Under the pieces are notes generated by a model that saw only the letters and a list, made by a program, of their open reading frames with translations, made no database searches and was not told the DNA's origin. The translations under genes were made by a program, and so were the position numbers. Of a DNA stretch of 64,000 nucleotides, positions 42,258-50,871 are shown one piece after another. The DNA lies in contig NZ_JH636448.1 of assembly GCF_000255705.1 (NCBI RefSeq), positions 202,933-266,932 of the forward strand, in the 5' to 3' direction. How positions within the stretch are numbered: position 1 is the first letter of the stretch; each line of letters opens with the position of its first letter. Origin of the DNA: Zavarzinella formosa DSM 19928 (GTDB taxonomy: Bacteria > Planctomycetota > Planctomycetia > Gemmatales > Gemmataceae).

Positions 42258-43340
42258 TTACTTGGCCGAGGCCGTTCGCGTGGCGGTCATGTCGGAGAAG
42301 TCAACGCTGATCGGTTCGCCGGCCTTGAAGACCACTCGTTGGGTCTGCACTTCCGTCTTGCCTTCCACGTCCACTTCGGCCCGGAAGATGTACGCGTAGG
42401 TCGCGCCCTTGGTGAGTTCCGGGGTCCGGAAGGTCATCCGGCCACCGGAGCCGGCCGCCATTTTGTTGTCAACGAACAGCTTGGCCTTTTCCGGCAGCGT
42501 CACCGTCACCGGGCTGGCGGATTGAACGGATTCGGTTCCCGTGAGGTCAACCGTGGTCCGCTGTCCGGCCCGCACCACCACTTGCTTGCTGGCGGTTTGG
42601 GTTTCGCCGTTGACCGAGTATTCGATCTTCAGCGTGTACTGGAAATCCTTGCCGTTCGTCAGTTCCGGGGTGAGGAAGGTGCGTTCGGCGCCGGTGAGGG
42701 CGGTCGGCTGGCCGTCAGCATAGAGCTTGGCGTCGGCCGGAACCTTCACGAGAACTTGAGCGCGGGTGGCCGACAGGCCGGAAACCGGTTCGGTGGTCGT
42801 GTCAGCCGAAGAAACGGCCGGGGTGACGGGGGTAGCCGGAACAGCCGGATAGTATCCGGGAGCGGCCGGGGTCGTCACGCCGCCGATGGTGTACGCCGAG
42901 TAGCCGGTGCAACCGGTGCAGGACGTGTAACCACCGCAGCAGCCGCCACAGCTGCTTTGATAGTAGTAGGTCGGGATGCCATGACAGGCATAACCGCCGC
43001 CACAGCAACCGGTGCAGGACGTGTAACCGCCGCAACAACCGTAGCTATACCCGCCGCAACAACCGTAGCTATACCCGCCGCAGCAACCGTAGGACTTGTG
43101 GCCGTGGAACAGGCCATGGAAAAGACCGCCGCCGTGGAACAGGCCGCCACCGCCGCAACAACCCGTGCAGGACGAGTAGTATCCCGAGCAGGAATAGCCG
43201 ACACAAGAAGAGTATCCTGTGCAGCCGGTGCAACCGGTGCAGGAATACGAAGATTGGTGACCCCACCCGCCAAACAGCCCGTGGAAATCGGGCGTTTCGG
43301 GAGCAGCCGTCATCGCGGCCAGCATCACGATGCTGTACAT
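42258..43340 (-). CDS. Cys/Gly/Tyr-rich protein with two TIGR03000 domains
   Basis: 360 residues. The N-terminus MYSIVMLAAMTAAPETPDF matches the paralogue at 18237-19244 almost exactly. Residues 25-150 are a cysteine-rich low-complexity region: CTGCTGCTGY, repeated YGCCGGYS units and CTGCCGGG, together with Gly, Tyr and Ser. The coding DNA has tandem near-identical copies. Two TIGR03000 domains follow (about 180-260 and 262-345): VPADAKLYADGQPTALTGAERTF and LPEKAKLFVDNKMAAGSGGRMTF, each ending in a V-x-x-x-AG strand and VDL or VDF. It has its own terminator and AAAGGG ribosome site. Possibly an envelope protein with disulfide-linked or metal-binding repeats; the function is unknown. Confidence 0.87.
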   Translation of the reverse strand: MYSIVMLAAMTAAPETPDFHGLFGGWGHQSSYSCTGCTGCTGYSSCVGYSCSGYYSSCTGCCGGGGLFHGGGLFHGLFHGHKSYGCCGGYSYGCCGGYSYGCCGGYTSCTGCCGGGYACHGIPTYYYQSSCGGCCGGYTSCTGCTGYSAYTIGGVTTPAAPGYYPAVPATPVTPAVSSADTTTEPVSGLSATRAQVLVKVPADAKLYADGQPTALTGAERTFLTPELTNGKDFQYTLKIEYSVNGETQTASKQVVVRAGQRTTVDLTGTESVQSASPVTVTLPEKAKLFVDNKMAAGSGGRMTFRTPELTKGATYAYIFRAEVDVEGKTEVQTQRVVFKAGEPISVDFSDMTATRTASAK

Positions 43341-43600
43341 ACGTTGAAGCCCTTTCTTGGAAGCAACTTAGAGAATCGCATCGGAGACCATCTCCGTGTA
43401 TCCCAACTGGTAATATGCACAATATGGGATATCTCAAGACTTTAGGATAAATTGGGCGAATGGGTATGTCAAAGCCTTTTGGCAAAGATTGAGGCAGTTC
43501 CTGACAGACAGCGCAAATCGCCCTATCGGTGAAGTTGGTCGAGGCGGTACAATCGTTCCCGGTATTCGGACGGATGCGAAAGGTGTGGCGATTGGAAAGG

Positions 43601-43712
43601 AGGGTTTAGGGTTTAGGGTTTAGGGTTTGGCGGATAAAAGCCGAGAAAAGCAGCGATCAACACAATACCCCTCGGTTGTCTTCCAAACCCTAAACCCTAA
43701 ACCCTAAACCCT
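43601..43712. repeat. Perfect 30-bp inverted repeat of telomere-like TTTAGGG units
   Basis: The left arm is 43601-43630, about four AGGGTTT heptamers. The right arm is 43683-43712, the same in reverse complement (AAACCCT units). The arms are perfect over 30 bp with a 52-bp spacer. It sits in the 390-bp gap between two divergent genes, and the right arm ends 20 bp before the S41 protease start at 43733. It cannot be a chromosome end here. It is best seen as one of several intergenic palindromes in this genome. Confidence 0.92.
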
Positions 43713-43732
43713 GCAAACAGGGAGTGAAAAAA

Positions 43733-45067
43733 GTGTCTCGATTCAACCTCGGGTTTTTGCTGGCGGTCCCCCTGATGATGCTGGCGGGACTGGGCCTTTC
43801 CTTCTCCGCTCCGAACAAGGACCGGGAGCGGGAATACAAACTCATCCGCACCGTCGTGGATGTGTTGGCCGAGGTGGATCAGCATTTCGTGAAACCGCTC
43901 GACGACAAAGGGCGTGAGAAACTCGTCGAGGACATGATTAACGGCGGGTTGGAACGGCTCGACCCCTACTCGCAATACATGAACCCCGAGGAACTCAAAC
44001 AGTTCAACGCCCACACCGAAGGCAACTTCGGCGGGGTCGGCATCAACCTCGGCGTCGATCCCAAGACGGGCCTGTTGATGGTCATCTCCCCGATGGTCGG
44101 CACCCCCGCCCACGAGGCCGGCATCCTCGCCGGGGATGTCATCACCAAGATCCAAGACCAGGCGACCGACACGATGAAGATGGCCGACGCCATCAAATTG
44201 ATCCAAGGGGAGCCGGGAACGACGCTCACGATGACCGTCTTCCACGAAGGGGCCAAGCAAGCCGACACGTACACGCTCACGCGGGCGATGATAGAGGTGC
44301 CGAGCGTGCTGGGCCTGAACCGCAAACCGGAGAATCCCAAGGAATGGGACTGGTACGCGGACTCGTCATCCAAGATCGCCTACATTCGGGTGGTGCAATT
44401 CAGCGAACACACCACCGAAGACTTGAAAAAGGCAGTGCAACGCCTCGACAGCGAAGGGGCGAAGGCCATCGTGCTGGACCTGCGAGACAACCCCGGTGGC
44501 CTGCTCACGTCGGCGGTGTCCGTGAGCGACATGTTCCTGAACTCCGGCCGGATCGTCAGCACCAAAGATCGCAACGGCAACGGCAAGGCGTGGGACGCCA
44601 AGGCCGGGGACACTCTCTTTGAACCGGCTGACAAAAAGCCGATTGCCGTGCTGCTGAACAAAAATAGCGCCTCGGCCAGCGAGATTGTGGCGGCCGCGTT
44701 GCAGGACAACAAACGGGCTGTGATCGTCGGCGAACGCTCGTTCGGCAAAGGAAGCGTGCAGAAGATCATCCGCCTCCAAGGCGACCCGCCGGCCGCCCTC
44801 AAACTGACGACCGACACCTACTGGCGGCCCAGCGGCGCCAACATCCACCGCCACCCGGACAGCAAGGACACGGACGAATGGGGCGTGAAGCCCGACGCCG
44901 GGCTTGAAGTGGTGTTGAAGGACGAAGAACGCTTGGAATACCTGCGGGCGAAGCGAAACAAAGACATCATCCGCAAAGACATGAAACCCAAGGAAGGCGA
45001 AAAGCCCGCCGTTGACCGCGTGCTGGATACGGCGGTCGCGCACCTGAAGAAGGAATTGGCCAAATAA
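43733..45067 (+). CDS. S41-family (C-terminal processing) peptidase with PDZ domain
   Basis: 444 residues from the GTG at 43733, with AGGGAG eight bases upstream; another GTG at 43724 would sit directly on that site. The N-terminal hydrophobic segment (FLLAVPLMMLAGLGLSFSA) is a signal or anchor. The PDZ domain is about 95-190: GGVGINLGVDPKTGLLMVISPMVGTPAHEAGILAGDVITKI. The catalytic domain covers 200-410: KAIVLDLRDNPGGLL, the Ser nucleophile in NKNSASASEIVAAAL and the Lys general base in GERSFGKGSVQKI. CtpA/Prc-type enzymes cleave proteins at the C-terminus in the periplasm. The substrate is unknown. It converges with a terpene-cyclase-like gene, with 20 bp between stops. Confidence 0.93.
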   Translation: MSRFNLGFLLAVPLMMLAGLGLSFSAPNKDREREYKLIRTVVDVLAEVDQHFVKPLDDKGREKLVEDMINGGLERLDPYSQYMNPEELKQFNAHTEGNFGGVGINLGVDPKTGLLMVISPMVGTPAHEAGILAGDVITKIQDQATDTMKMADAIKLIQGEPGTTLTMTVFHEGAKQADTYTLTRAMIEVPSVLGLNRKPENPKEWDWYADSSSKIAYIRVVQFSEHTTEDLKKAVQRLDSEGAKAIVLDLRDNPGGLLTSAVSVSDMFLNSGRIVSTKDRNGNGKAWDAKAGDTLFEPADKKPIAVLLNKNSASASEIVAAALQDNKRAVIVGERSFGKGSVQKIIRLQGDPPAALKLTTDTYWRPSGANIHRHPDSKDTDEWGVKPDAGLEVVLKDEERLEYLRAKRNKDIIRKDMKPKEGEKPAVDRVLDTAVAHLKKELAK

Positions 45068-45087
45068 TTGGATTTGGATTCCAGGCA

Positions 45088-46095
45088 TCACGGTTCACAA
45101 GCCAGCATGATCGCGATGGCCGCCCAACTTGTTCCGGCGCAGGAAATCCACTGGTCTTTCTTGTGCGGAAAGCCGGACTCAAAATAGGCTTGGAACGGTT
45201 TTGACCGCGATTTGATGTGCCATGATCCGTCGGCTTCCTGGGTTTTCAACAGGAAGCCAAGACCCTTCTGATAAACGGTGTCCTTCGCGGACACGCTTCC
45301 GGATTGGTGTAAGGCCACGAGGACGGAACCAGTCGCGTAGGCATCGCTTTCCAATTTGTCATTCTGGCTCCAGCCACCGTCTTCGCGCTGGGCCTTCGCC
45401 AAATCATCGGCGGCCGCCTTCACTTCCTTTTCGTCAGCACCAATCAGTTTGAGCAAACGCAACCGAAAGACACGATCCTCCGTGTCCTTCGGCTTGGTTT
45501 CCCGCAACCATTCGCGGACCTTTTCCAACCGGGCGTCGATTTCTTTCCGCTTTGCCTCGGGGCCGTAATTCTTCAGGGCCGACACTCCCAAATAGGTGGT
45601 AGTAAACATGCTGGCCTCCGTCGGCGGGCGCTGCGACGATGTCGGCCAATAACCCCGGTCGCGATCTTTCTGGAGAAGATATCCGGCGACCGCCTCGGTG
45701 GTGGCGTCGGCTTTCCGGCCGCCGGTGTGCAGAGTCAGAAGGGCATAACCCGCCGTGTCGGCCTGGCCCCCTGTTCCTTTGCCCTTCTCAAAGTTTTCCC
45801 GGTTCTTGTCGAGAAAACTGGTGGTGTGCTGGATCTGCTTTTCCAAACTCTTTTCGTCCATTTTGAACCCGCGAGTTTTCGCAACGGCGAACGCAAGCAC
45901 CGGCATGGCCTGATGATGGCACGAAAAACAATCCCGATGCTCCGTGTATTCGGCCGCGCTGCTCTCCAGAAGGGACAGGCTTTTCCCGGCCGCCGCCCGG
46001 AGCTTTTCCGGGGCCGGGGATTCGGCGACCGCCCGGCTAACCATCAAACAGGCGAGTGTCAGAATCGGCAAGATTCGGGAGCCGTGCCATGTCAT
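45088..46095 (-). CDS. Exported prenyltransferase/squalene-cyclase-repeat-like protein with CxxCH
   Basis: 335 residues from the ATG at 46095, with AAGGGA upstream; the long upstream extension of the frame is not conserved in style. Signal peptide MTWHGSRILPILTLACLM, cleaved near VAES. A heme-c-type CxxCH occurs at about residue 60 (HRDCFSCHHQAMP). Alpha-alpha barrel repeats of the squalene-hopene cyclase/prenyltransferase type follow (GYALLTLHTGG, AVAGYLLQKDRDRGYW, REDGGWSQND, LGFLLKTQEADGSWHIKSR, SCAGTSWAAIAIML). QW-like motifs (GGW, GSW) are present, but the DXDD cyclase acid is not evident, so it is probably not a true cyclase. Similar proteins are common in planctomycetes. Confidence 0.82.
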   Translation of the reverse strand: MTWHGSRILPILTLACLMVSRAVAESPAPEKLRAAAGKSLSLLESSAAEYTEHRDCFSCHHQAMPVLAFAVAKTRGFKMDEKSLEKQIQHTTSFLDKNRENFEKGKGTGGQADTAGYALLTLHTGGRKADATTEAVAGYLLQKDRDRGYWPTSSQRPPTEASMFTTTYLGVSALKNYGPEAKRKEIDARLEKVREWLRETKPKDTEDRVFRLRLLKLIGADEKEVKAAADDLAKAQREDGGWSQNDKLESDAYATGSVLVALHQSGSVSAKDTVYQKGLGFLLKTQEADGSWHIKSRSKPFQAYFESGFPHKKDQWISCAGTSWAAIAIMLACEP

Positions 46096-46936
46096 GATGA
46101 CATCCCTTGGATGAAAAAGAACAGTCATCGGTTCGGAAGAGGAAGCAGCGCACGAACGGGCGAGGAAAGCATCTCGAATTGATTGTACAGGACGAATCTC
46201 GGCGGCATTTTCGATTCTTCGGACTCCGAGCCTCCACGCGGATGTTCCCAATCTGGGCCAACTCTGCCATTTGGGCCACATGGCCCGGTTCAACGATCTG
46301 AAAACCAACAGAGAAGGGTTATTTTGGGCCATGAGAAACGACCCCAAAAGGCTCAGGATTACTCCAAAATCATCAGGTGATCTGTCGATTTACCGGGGGT
46401 TTTGAAAAATTGTGTCCAGTTGGCCCGCTGTTTTTGACCACCTCGGTGGGTGTCCAACTGTCCAAAAATGGTCGCCGGACGACTGTTTTTCACCTTTTCA
46501 GGCCACCTTTGGGTCGGTTTTTGACCGGTTTATAAATCGTGAAACCCCAAGCCCTGTAGCCTCATTGTTCACCGTAAGACATCGATCCGATTGAGTTGTT
46601 TGAGCGCAAAACGAGTCTTTGACTTCAGGGGTAGCATGTTGAGAATTTTCCAAACAATTTCCCTGAATCATTCCCGGCCGTGAGGGAAATAATGGAGGTT
46701 TTCAACCGCCGTGAGATTTTGCCCCTCTTCCCCACGCGCATTCTCTTGCCTCAATTCCACTTTCTTATGCCGACTCTTGCGCTGTCTCATCAGATATTTG
46801 CGCCAAGACGCGAAATGCTTTTCGGTCCCGGTCTCAGTTTCGGGCACACGATGGCCGGGAATCACCGATGATTGAGGCGGATGATACATGCCCGTAACCG
46901 CCCGCGCACGCTCTGGCGGGCGCCAGGACTCCCTCC
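46096..46936. other. Long AT-richer non-coding region between divergent genes
   Basis: 841 bp with no credible gene. TTGGGCCA-type words recur (46255-46335), and TGTCCAGTTGG near 46411 is answered by GTGTCCAACTG near 46450. It should carry promoters for the kinase-receiver-HD-GYP gene (plus) and the cyclase-like gene (minus). Its length is unusual for this window, so a non-coding RNA or regulatory leader is possible but not shown. Confidence 0.5.
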
Positions 46937-49207
46937 ATGAATCATGAATTTGCTACGTTGAGTCACACCATCATGCTTCCCCCGGCAGGAGCGACGATCG
47001 AAGCGCCATGTGAAAAACTCATCAATCGGTTGCTGACCGCCTCGTTTGTGCTTGCGGAAGACTGGGACGCCTTGCCGCAGCGAGTTCAACGACGCATTCT
47101 GGAATCGAAGGACGAAGCCAAGGCCATCGAGCAATTGGTCAAGCACGGATTGCTGACACGATACCAGGCCGCCCGGATCGAGGCCGGCACGACCTTCGGC
47201 CTCGTTCTCGGCAGTTACCGCCTTCTCGAACGACTTGGGGCCGGCGGGATGGCCGTGGTCTTCAAGGCCGAGCACATGGACCTTCGCCATCATGTGGCCG
47301 TCAAAGTGCTGCCGCCGACCACGAAAGAAGACGCCGCCCTCGAATCGCGGTTCTTCGCGGAGATGCGGATCGTCGCCCGGTTGCGACACCCGAACATCGT
47401 CGCGGCCACCGACGCCGGCAAAGCCGTCAATGACGACACGGACACGATTCTGCGGTTCCTCGTGATGGAATACGTCCCCGGCCAGGACTTGGAGGACACG
47501 ATCCGCCGCAACGGCCCGATGTCCGTCACGCGGGCGTGCAGCATCGCCTACCAGATGGCCTCGGCCCTGGGGGAAACGCACAAATACGGACTGGTTCACC
47601 GGGACATCAAGCCCTCGAACATCATGCTGACCTCCGAGGATCAGGCGAAACTCCTCGACTTCGGCCTGACCCGGCACTTTGGCCACCGGATGACGATGCC
47701 GGGCACGATCCTCGGCACCATCGACTACATGGCCCCCGAACAGGCCCGCGACGCCTCCACCGTGGATATTCGAGCCGACATCTATGGTCTCGGCGGCACG
47801 CTGTACTGGTGCCTGACGGGCAAACTGCCGTTCCCGTTCCAAGGCAACCCGGTCGAGGCCCTCACCCGCCGTCTGACGGCCAACGCCCCGTCCTTGCGGT
47901 CGGTCGCCCCGGACATGCCGCACGAACTTGACTCCGTGGTGGCCAAGATGATGGCCCTTAACCCGGAGGACCGATATTCGGACCCGCAAGCGGTCATGAC
48001 GGCCCTGATGCCGTTCGTCCGGGCCGGAACCGGGGAATACGAGGCCCTGTCGCCGATTCCGTTTGCGGAATCCATCCCGTGCGCGGGGGGATCGAACAGC
48101 CCGAAGTCGGGCAAGTATAAGGTTCTGATCATTGACGACGAATCCCCCGTTCGGGAACTCTGCAAGCAATTGCTGGAGACCGAAGGGAGCATGGTGGAAA
48201 CCGCCGCCAACGGCGCACAAGGACTGGCGGCGGCGACCCGCGAAGAGTTCGACTTAGTTCTTCTTGATGTGGCCATGCCGGACATGAACGGCGTCGAAGT
48301 GCTGGCCCGGTTGCGGCAGCAGCACAAAAAAACGAATCTGAAGGTCATCATGTTTTCCGGCCACACAACGCCGGAAGAGATGAGCGACATGCTCAGCCGC
48401 GGGGCGGATGATTTTCTCACGAAGCCGTTCAGCGTGGCCCAATTGCTGGCCCGCGTGCAAAACATGCTCCGGTTAAAGGCCGCCCAAGACAAGGCGGGGA
48501 CACTGAATAACCGCCTGTTGGCCGCGAACAATAACCTTCAGGAAAATCTGAAGGTGCAAACCGGCGACACCAACGAAGTGCGCAACGCCCTGGTGCTGAC
48601 ACTGGCCCGCATGATTGAACAACGCGACGGCCGGGGACCGGGGCACATCATCCGAATGCGGCAATATTGTCGGACGCTCGCCACGACGATGGGCCGCAGC
48701 GGGCCGTATGCCCACATCATCAACGACCAGTTCATCGACTGGCTCGAATGTTGCTCCCCGCTCCATGACATCGGCAAAGTCGGCCTGCCGGACCACGTTC
48801 TCACGAAGGTCGGCGCCCTTAGCCCGGAAGAGCGGGCGGTGATGGAGGCTCACACCGTCATCGCCGCTGACTCTCTCAAAGATGTTCTTCAAGAACACGG
48901 CGTGGCCCTGAACTTCCTGCAAACGGCCATCGATGTCACCCGTCACCACCACGAACGCCACGACGGCACCGGTTATCCGGACCGCCTGGCCGGGGACGCG
49001 ATTCCACTGTCCGCCCGAGTCGTGGCCATCGCCGACGTGTACGACGCCCTTCGTTGCCGCCGGTTGTACAAACCCTCTCTGCCGCATGCCGCCGCGATGC
49101 AGATCATCACGCAAAGTTCCCCCGGCCAGTTCGACCCGGCCATTCTGGAATCTCTTCGGGAAGTCTCCGCGCAGTTCGAGAAAATCTTCCGGGAAACCCC
49201 GGATTGA
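46937..49207 (+). CDS. Ser/Thr kinase - receiver - HD-GYP triple-fusion signalling protein
   Basis: 756 residues, no transmembrane helix. Residues 1-85 form a helical N-terminus. The kinase domain covers about 92-355: LGAGGMAVVFKAE, VAVKVL, HRDIKPSN (Asp223), LLDFGLTR, MAPEQ, IRADIYGLGG. The receiver covers 394-510: VLIIDDESPVREL, phospho-acceptor Asp444 in LVLLDVAMPDMNG, and Lys in FLTKPFSV. A short coiled coil (512-545) leads to the HD-GYP domain (about 550-735): HDIGKVGLPD (His610, Asp611), HHHERHDGTGYPDRLAGDAIPL (GYP at 679) and VVAIADVYDALRCRR. HD-GYP domains hydrolyse cyclic di-GMP. The protein therefore joins Ser/Thr phosphorylation, two-component phosphotransfer and c-di-GMP turnover in one chain. 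All catalytic motifs look intact. An ATG at 46973 is an alternative start. Confidence 0.93.
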   Translation: MNHEFATLSHTIMLPPAGATIEAPCEKLINRLLTASFVLAEDWDALPQRVQRRILESKDEAKAIEQLVKHGLLTRYQAARIEAGTTFGLVLGSYRLLERLGAGGMAVVFKAEHMDLRHHVAVKVLPPTTKEDAALESRFFAEMRIVARLRHPNIVAATDAGKAVNDDTDTILRFLVMEYVPGQDLEDTIRRNGPMSVTRACSIAYQMASALGETHKYGLVHRDIKPSNIMLTSEDQAKLLDFGLTRHFGHRMTMPGTILGTIDYMAPEQARDASTVDIRADIYGLGGTLYWCLTGKLPFPFQGNPVEALTRRLTANAPSLRSVAPDMPHELDSVVAKMMALNPEDRYSDPQAVMTALMPFVRAGTGEYEALSPIPFAESIPCAGGSNSPKSGKYKVLIIDDESPVRELCKQLLETEGSMVETAANGAQGLAAATREEFDLVLLDVAMPDMNGVEVLARLRQQHKKTNLKVIMFSGHTTPEEMSDMLSRGADDFLTKPFSVAQLLARVQNMLRLKAAQDKAGTLNNRLLAANNNLQENLKVQTGDTNEVRNALVLTLARMIEQRDGRGPGHIIRMRQYCRTLATTMGRSGPYAHIINDQFIDWLECCSPLHDIGKVGLPDHVLTKVGALSPEERAVMEAHTVIAADSLKDVLQEHGVALNFLQTAIDVTRHHHERHDGTGYPDRLAGDAIPLSARVVAIADVYDALRCRRLYKPSLPHAAAMQIITQSSPGQFDPAILESLREVSAQFEKIFRETPD

Positions 49208-49218
49208 GTCGTGGGCTA

Positions 49219-49337
49219 TGAGCCGTGAGCCATGAGCCAAAAAAAAGGCCACTGATCGGGTTACGTCACTTTGACGCACCGGTCAGTCGCCTTCTTGGTT
49301 TGACTCATGGCTCACGGCTCAAAGTACGTGGCCTTTT
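49219..49337. repeat. Interleaved pair of inverted repeats between convergent genes
   Basis: Pair 1: 49219-49236 (TGAGCCGTGAGCCATGAG) with 49304-49321, perfect over 18 bp. Pair 2: 49243-49252 (AAAAGGCCAC) with 49328-49337, perfect over 10 bp. The arms are interleaved, not nested, so the two stems cannot both form as simple hairpins. They could form alternative structures or a pseudoknot. The arms of pair 1 are made of short tandem GAGCC-type units. It lies between the HD-GYP fusion stop and the thioredoxin stop. Confidence 0.85.
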
Positions 49338-49343
49338 CAATTC

Positions 49344-49676
49344 TTACAAAACCCCGTTCAACATCTGGGTCATGGCGGCTTCGTTCATCGTGCCGTTAAT
49401 GGTCTGGACGGGGCGTTCGCTGCCCTTGAAGACCATGAGGCGGGGGATGGTGTTGATGCCGTATTGAGCGGCCAGGTCGCCGTTCTCGTCGACATTGACC
49501 TTGCCAACCTTGACCTTGCCGGCGAACTGGTCGGCGACCTTGTCAATGGTCGGGGACAACGCCCGGCACGGCCCGCACCACGGGGCCCAGAAATCGACGA
49601 GCACGGGGATGTTGCTCCCGACGACTTCGCTCTGCCAATTGTCGGTGGTGAATTCAAGCACGTTGGGGCTGGCCAT
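49344..49676 (-). CDS. trxA: Thioredoxin
   Basis: 110 residues, full length. The active site WCGPC is in FWAPWCGPCRALSP, cis-Pro in INTIPRLMVF, and Asp26 in the VLVDFWA strand. AAGGAG lies eight bases before the ATG. It is a cytoplasmic disulfide reductase for general thiol homeostasis. Its stop is 6 bp from the right arm of the inverted repeat. Confidence 0.97.
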   Translation of the reverse strand: MASPNVLEFTTDNWQSEVVGSNIPVLVDFWAPWCGPCRALSPTIDKVADQFAGKVKVGKVNVDENGDLAAQYGINTIPRLMVFKGSERPVQTINGTMNEAAMTQMLNGVL

Positions 49677-49865
49677 GTTCTGACTCCTTGCGTTAGCTTC
49701 TTCCGGGGATTCTAGGAACCGCCCGGCGAAAGATCCAAACCTGATTGTTTCGTGAGATTGTACCGAATGGCTCCGGTTTCTCTTACACCCAACATCTGAT
49801 GCTCAAAAACTCAGAAGGATTCGCTTCTTGACGCCCGGCGGTTGCGTTTCTAAGAAGTACGTCAC

Positions 49866-49938
49866 GGCCCTATCGTCTAGTGGTCTAGGACACAGCCCTT
49901 TCAAGGCTGCGACACGGGTTCGAATCCCGTTAGGGTCA
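49866..49938 (+). tRNA. tRNA-Glu (UUC)
   Basis: 73 bases. The acceptor stem GGCCCTA pairs with TAGGGTC (one G-T). The D arm contains CGTCTAGTGGTCTAGGACA, typical of tRNA-Glu. The anticodon stem CAGCC/GGCTG encloses CTTTCAA with anticodon TTC. The T arm is CGGGTTCGAATCCCG. Discriminator is A, and CCA is not encoded. Confidence 0.95.
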
Positions 49939-50871
49939 CTTGTTGACTTTGACGGCTCTTGTCCTGAGCCGTCTGATTATGCCGAAGCCCACTCGGCACA
50001 ATCACTTCTATCAAATGCTGTCTGGTGCCGTCAAATTCTGACTGCACCGGATTTTGCGCCAAATCTACAGCTACCACACCACTTACAACAGTTCTTTTGG
50101 TGGTCCGATTCTGTAATGTTCGGATACCACCTTCACAGAATGCCCAATTCACCTTGCAACAGTTGTGATGGCAAATTTGTTTCCCGGCCGCTGGCGAAGG
50201 AAGCCGCCCAACATCGTGACGGCCCGATGAGCAATGAGTCCGATATTTGCAAGTCGTTCTCCCAAATCGTCACCAATATTCGCCAGCCATCGAAAGAGGG
50301 CCGCATCGTGAGCGGCTCGCGTCCATCCGTCGCCAAGGTTTTGTGAGTGTGACACAGTCATATTCTGGCGCGCCACATCGATTGCTGTCATTCGTCCAAA
50401 GACAGGAAGAAAGCCAGGACACGCTGGGATGCGGCCGTCTTCCCGTGTTTAGCCTGTGAGGACGCCCACGATGGCTTAGAAAGGAAAGACGGTTGCGTGT
50501 CGTGGCCGTCTTCCTTCCTTGACAGTTCGACATGGCCGTGATCGGCCCATAACCGCCAAGGCCATTCTTTGCCATTTTTTGAACACCTCCCCTCCAATGA
50601 ATCGCTTTCAAAATATCGCCGCGCCACCAATCCAAACTTCGGGCTTTTCCAATCTCGGTGTTTCCTTTCGAGACGCAATCACTGGAATGTTTCGGCCTTG
50701 CCTCCAAAAGCGAGCGAGGATCGGGTTCGCCGGGAATATGGGGATCATGAAATCATCGGGGAAAAGATGATTGTTGTTTTCCGGCATTTGGGCTTTGTCC
50801 GCGAATATCCTGTCATCTCACGGCCACATGATCCCTTCGGTGCGGCTGTCTCTCCTTTTCGGAATTCGGAT
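49939..50871. other. Non-coding region downstream of tRNA-Glu
   Basis: 933 bp. A hairpin GACGGCTC...GAGCCGTC at 49951-49973 could terminate the tRNA transcript. The remainder has only short open frames with odd composition (for example 50270-50707 minus and 49828-50346 plus) and none with a good ribosome site. GGCCGTCTTCC occurs twice (about 50431 and 50502). It may be degenerate DNA next to a tRNA, but I see no integrase or attachment duplication. Confidence 0.5.

Noticed and set aside
43601-43712. Chromosome-end telomere
   Set aside because: The repeats are inverted, short and surrounded by genes on both sides, so they are not terminal.
46862-48220. Long minus-strand frame opposite the kinase-receiver-HD-GYP gene
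   Set aside because: It is a shadow of a clearly functional plus-strand gene with intact catalytic motifs, and its product has no domain.
49901-50152. Minus-strand 83-codon frame over the tRNA
   Set aside because: It is antisense to tRNA-Glu. Such frames are well-known spurious translations, and the product has no domain.
50270-50707. 145-codon minus-strand frame downstream of the tRNA
   Set aside because: No ribosome site, composition unlike the other genes, and no family match that I can recognise. It may be a remnant, but there is no evidence.
49866-50871. Integrated element at tRNA-Glu
   Set aside because: No integrase gene and no duplicate of the tRNA 3' end in the window, so an attachment site is not supported.
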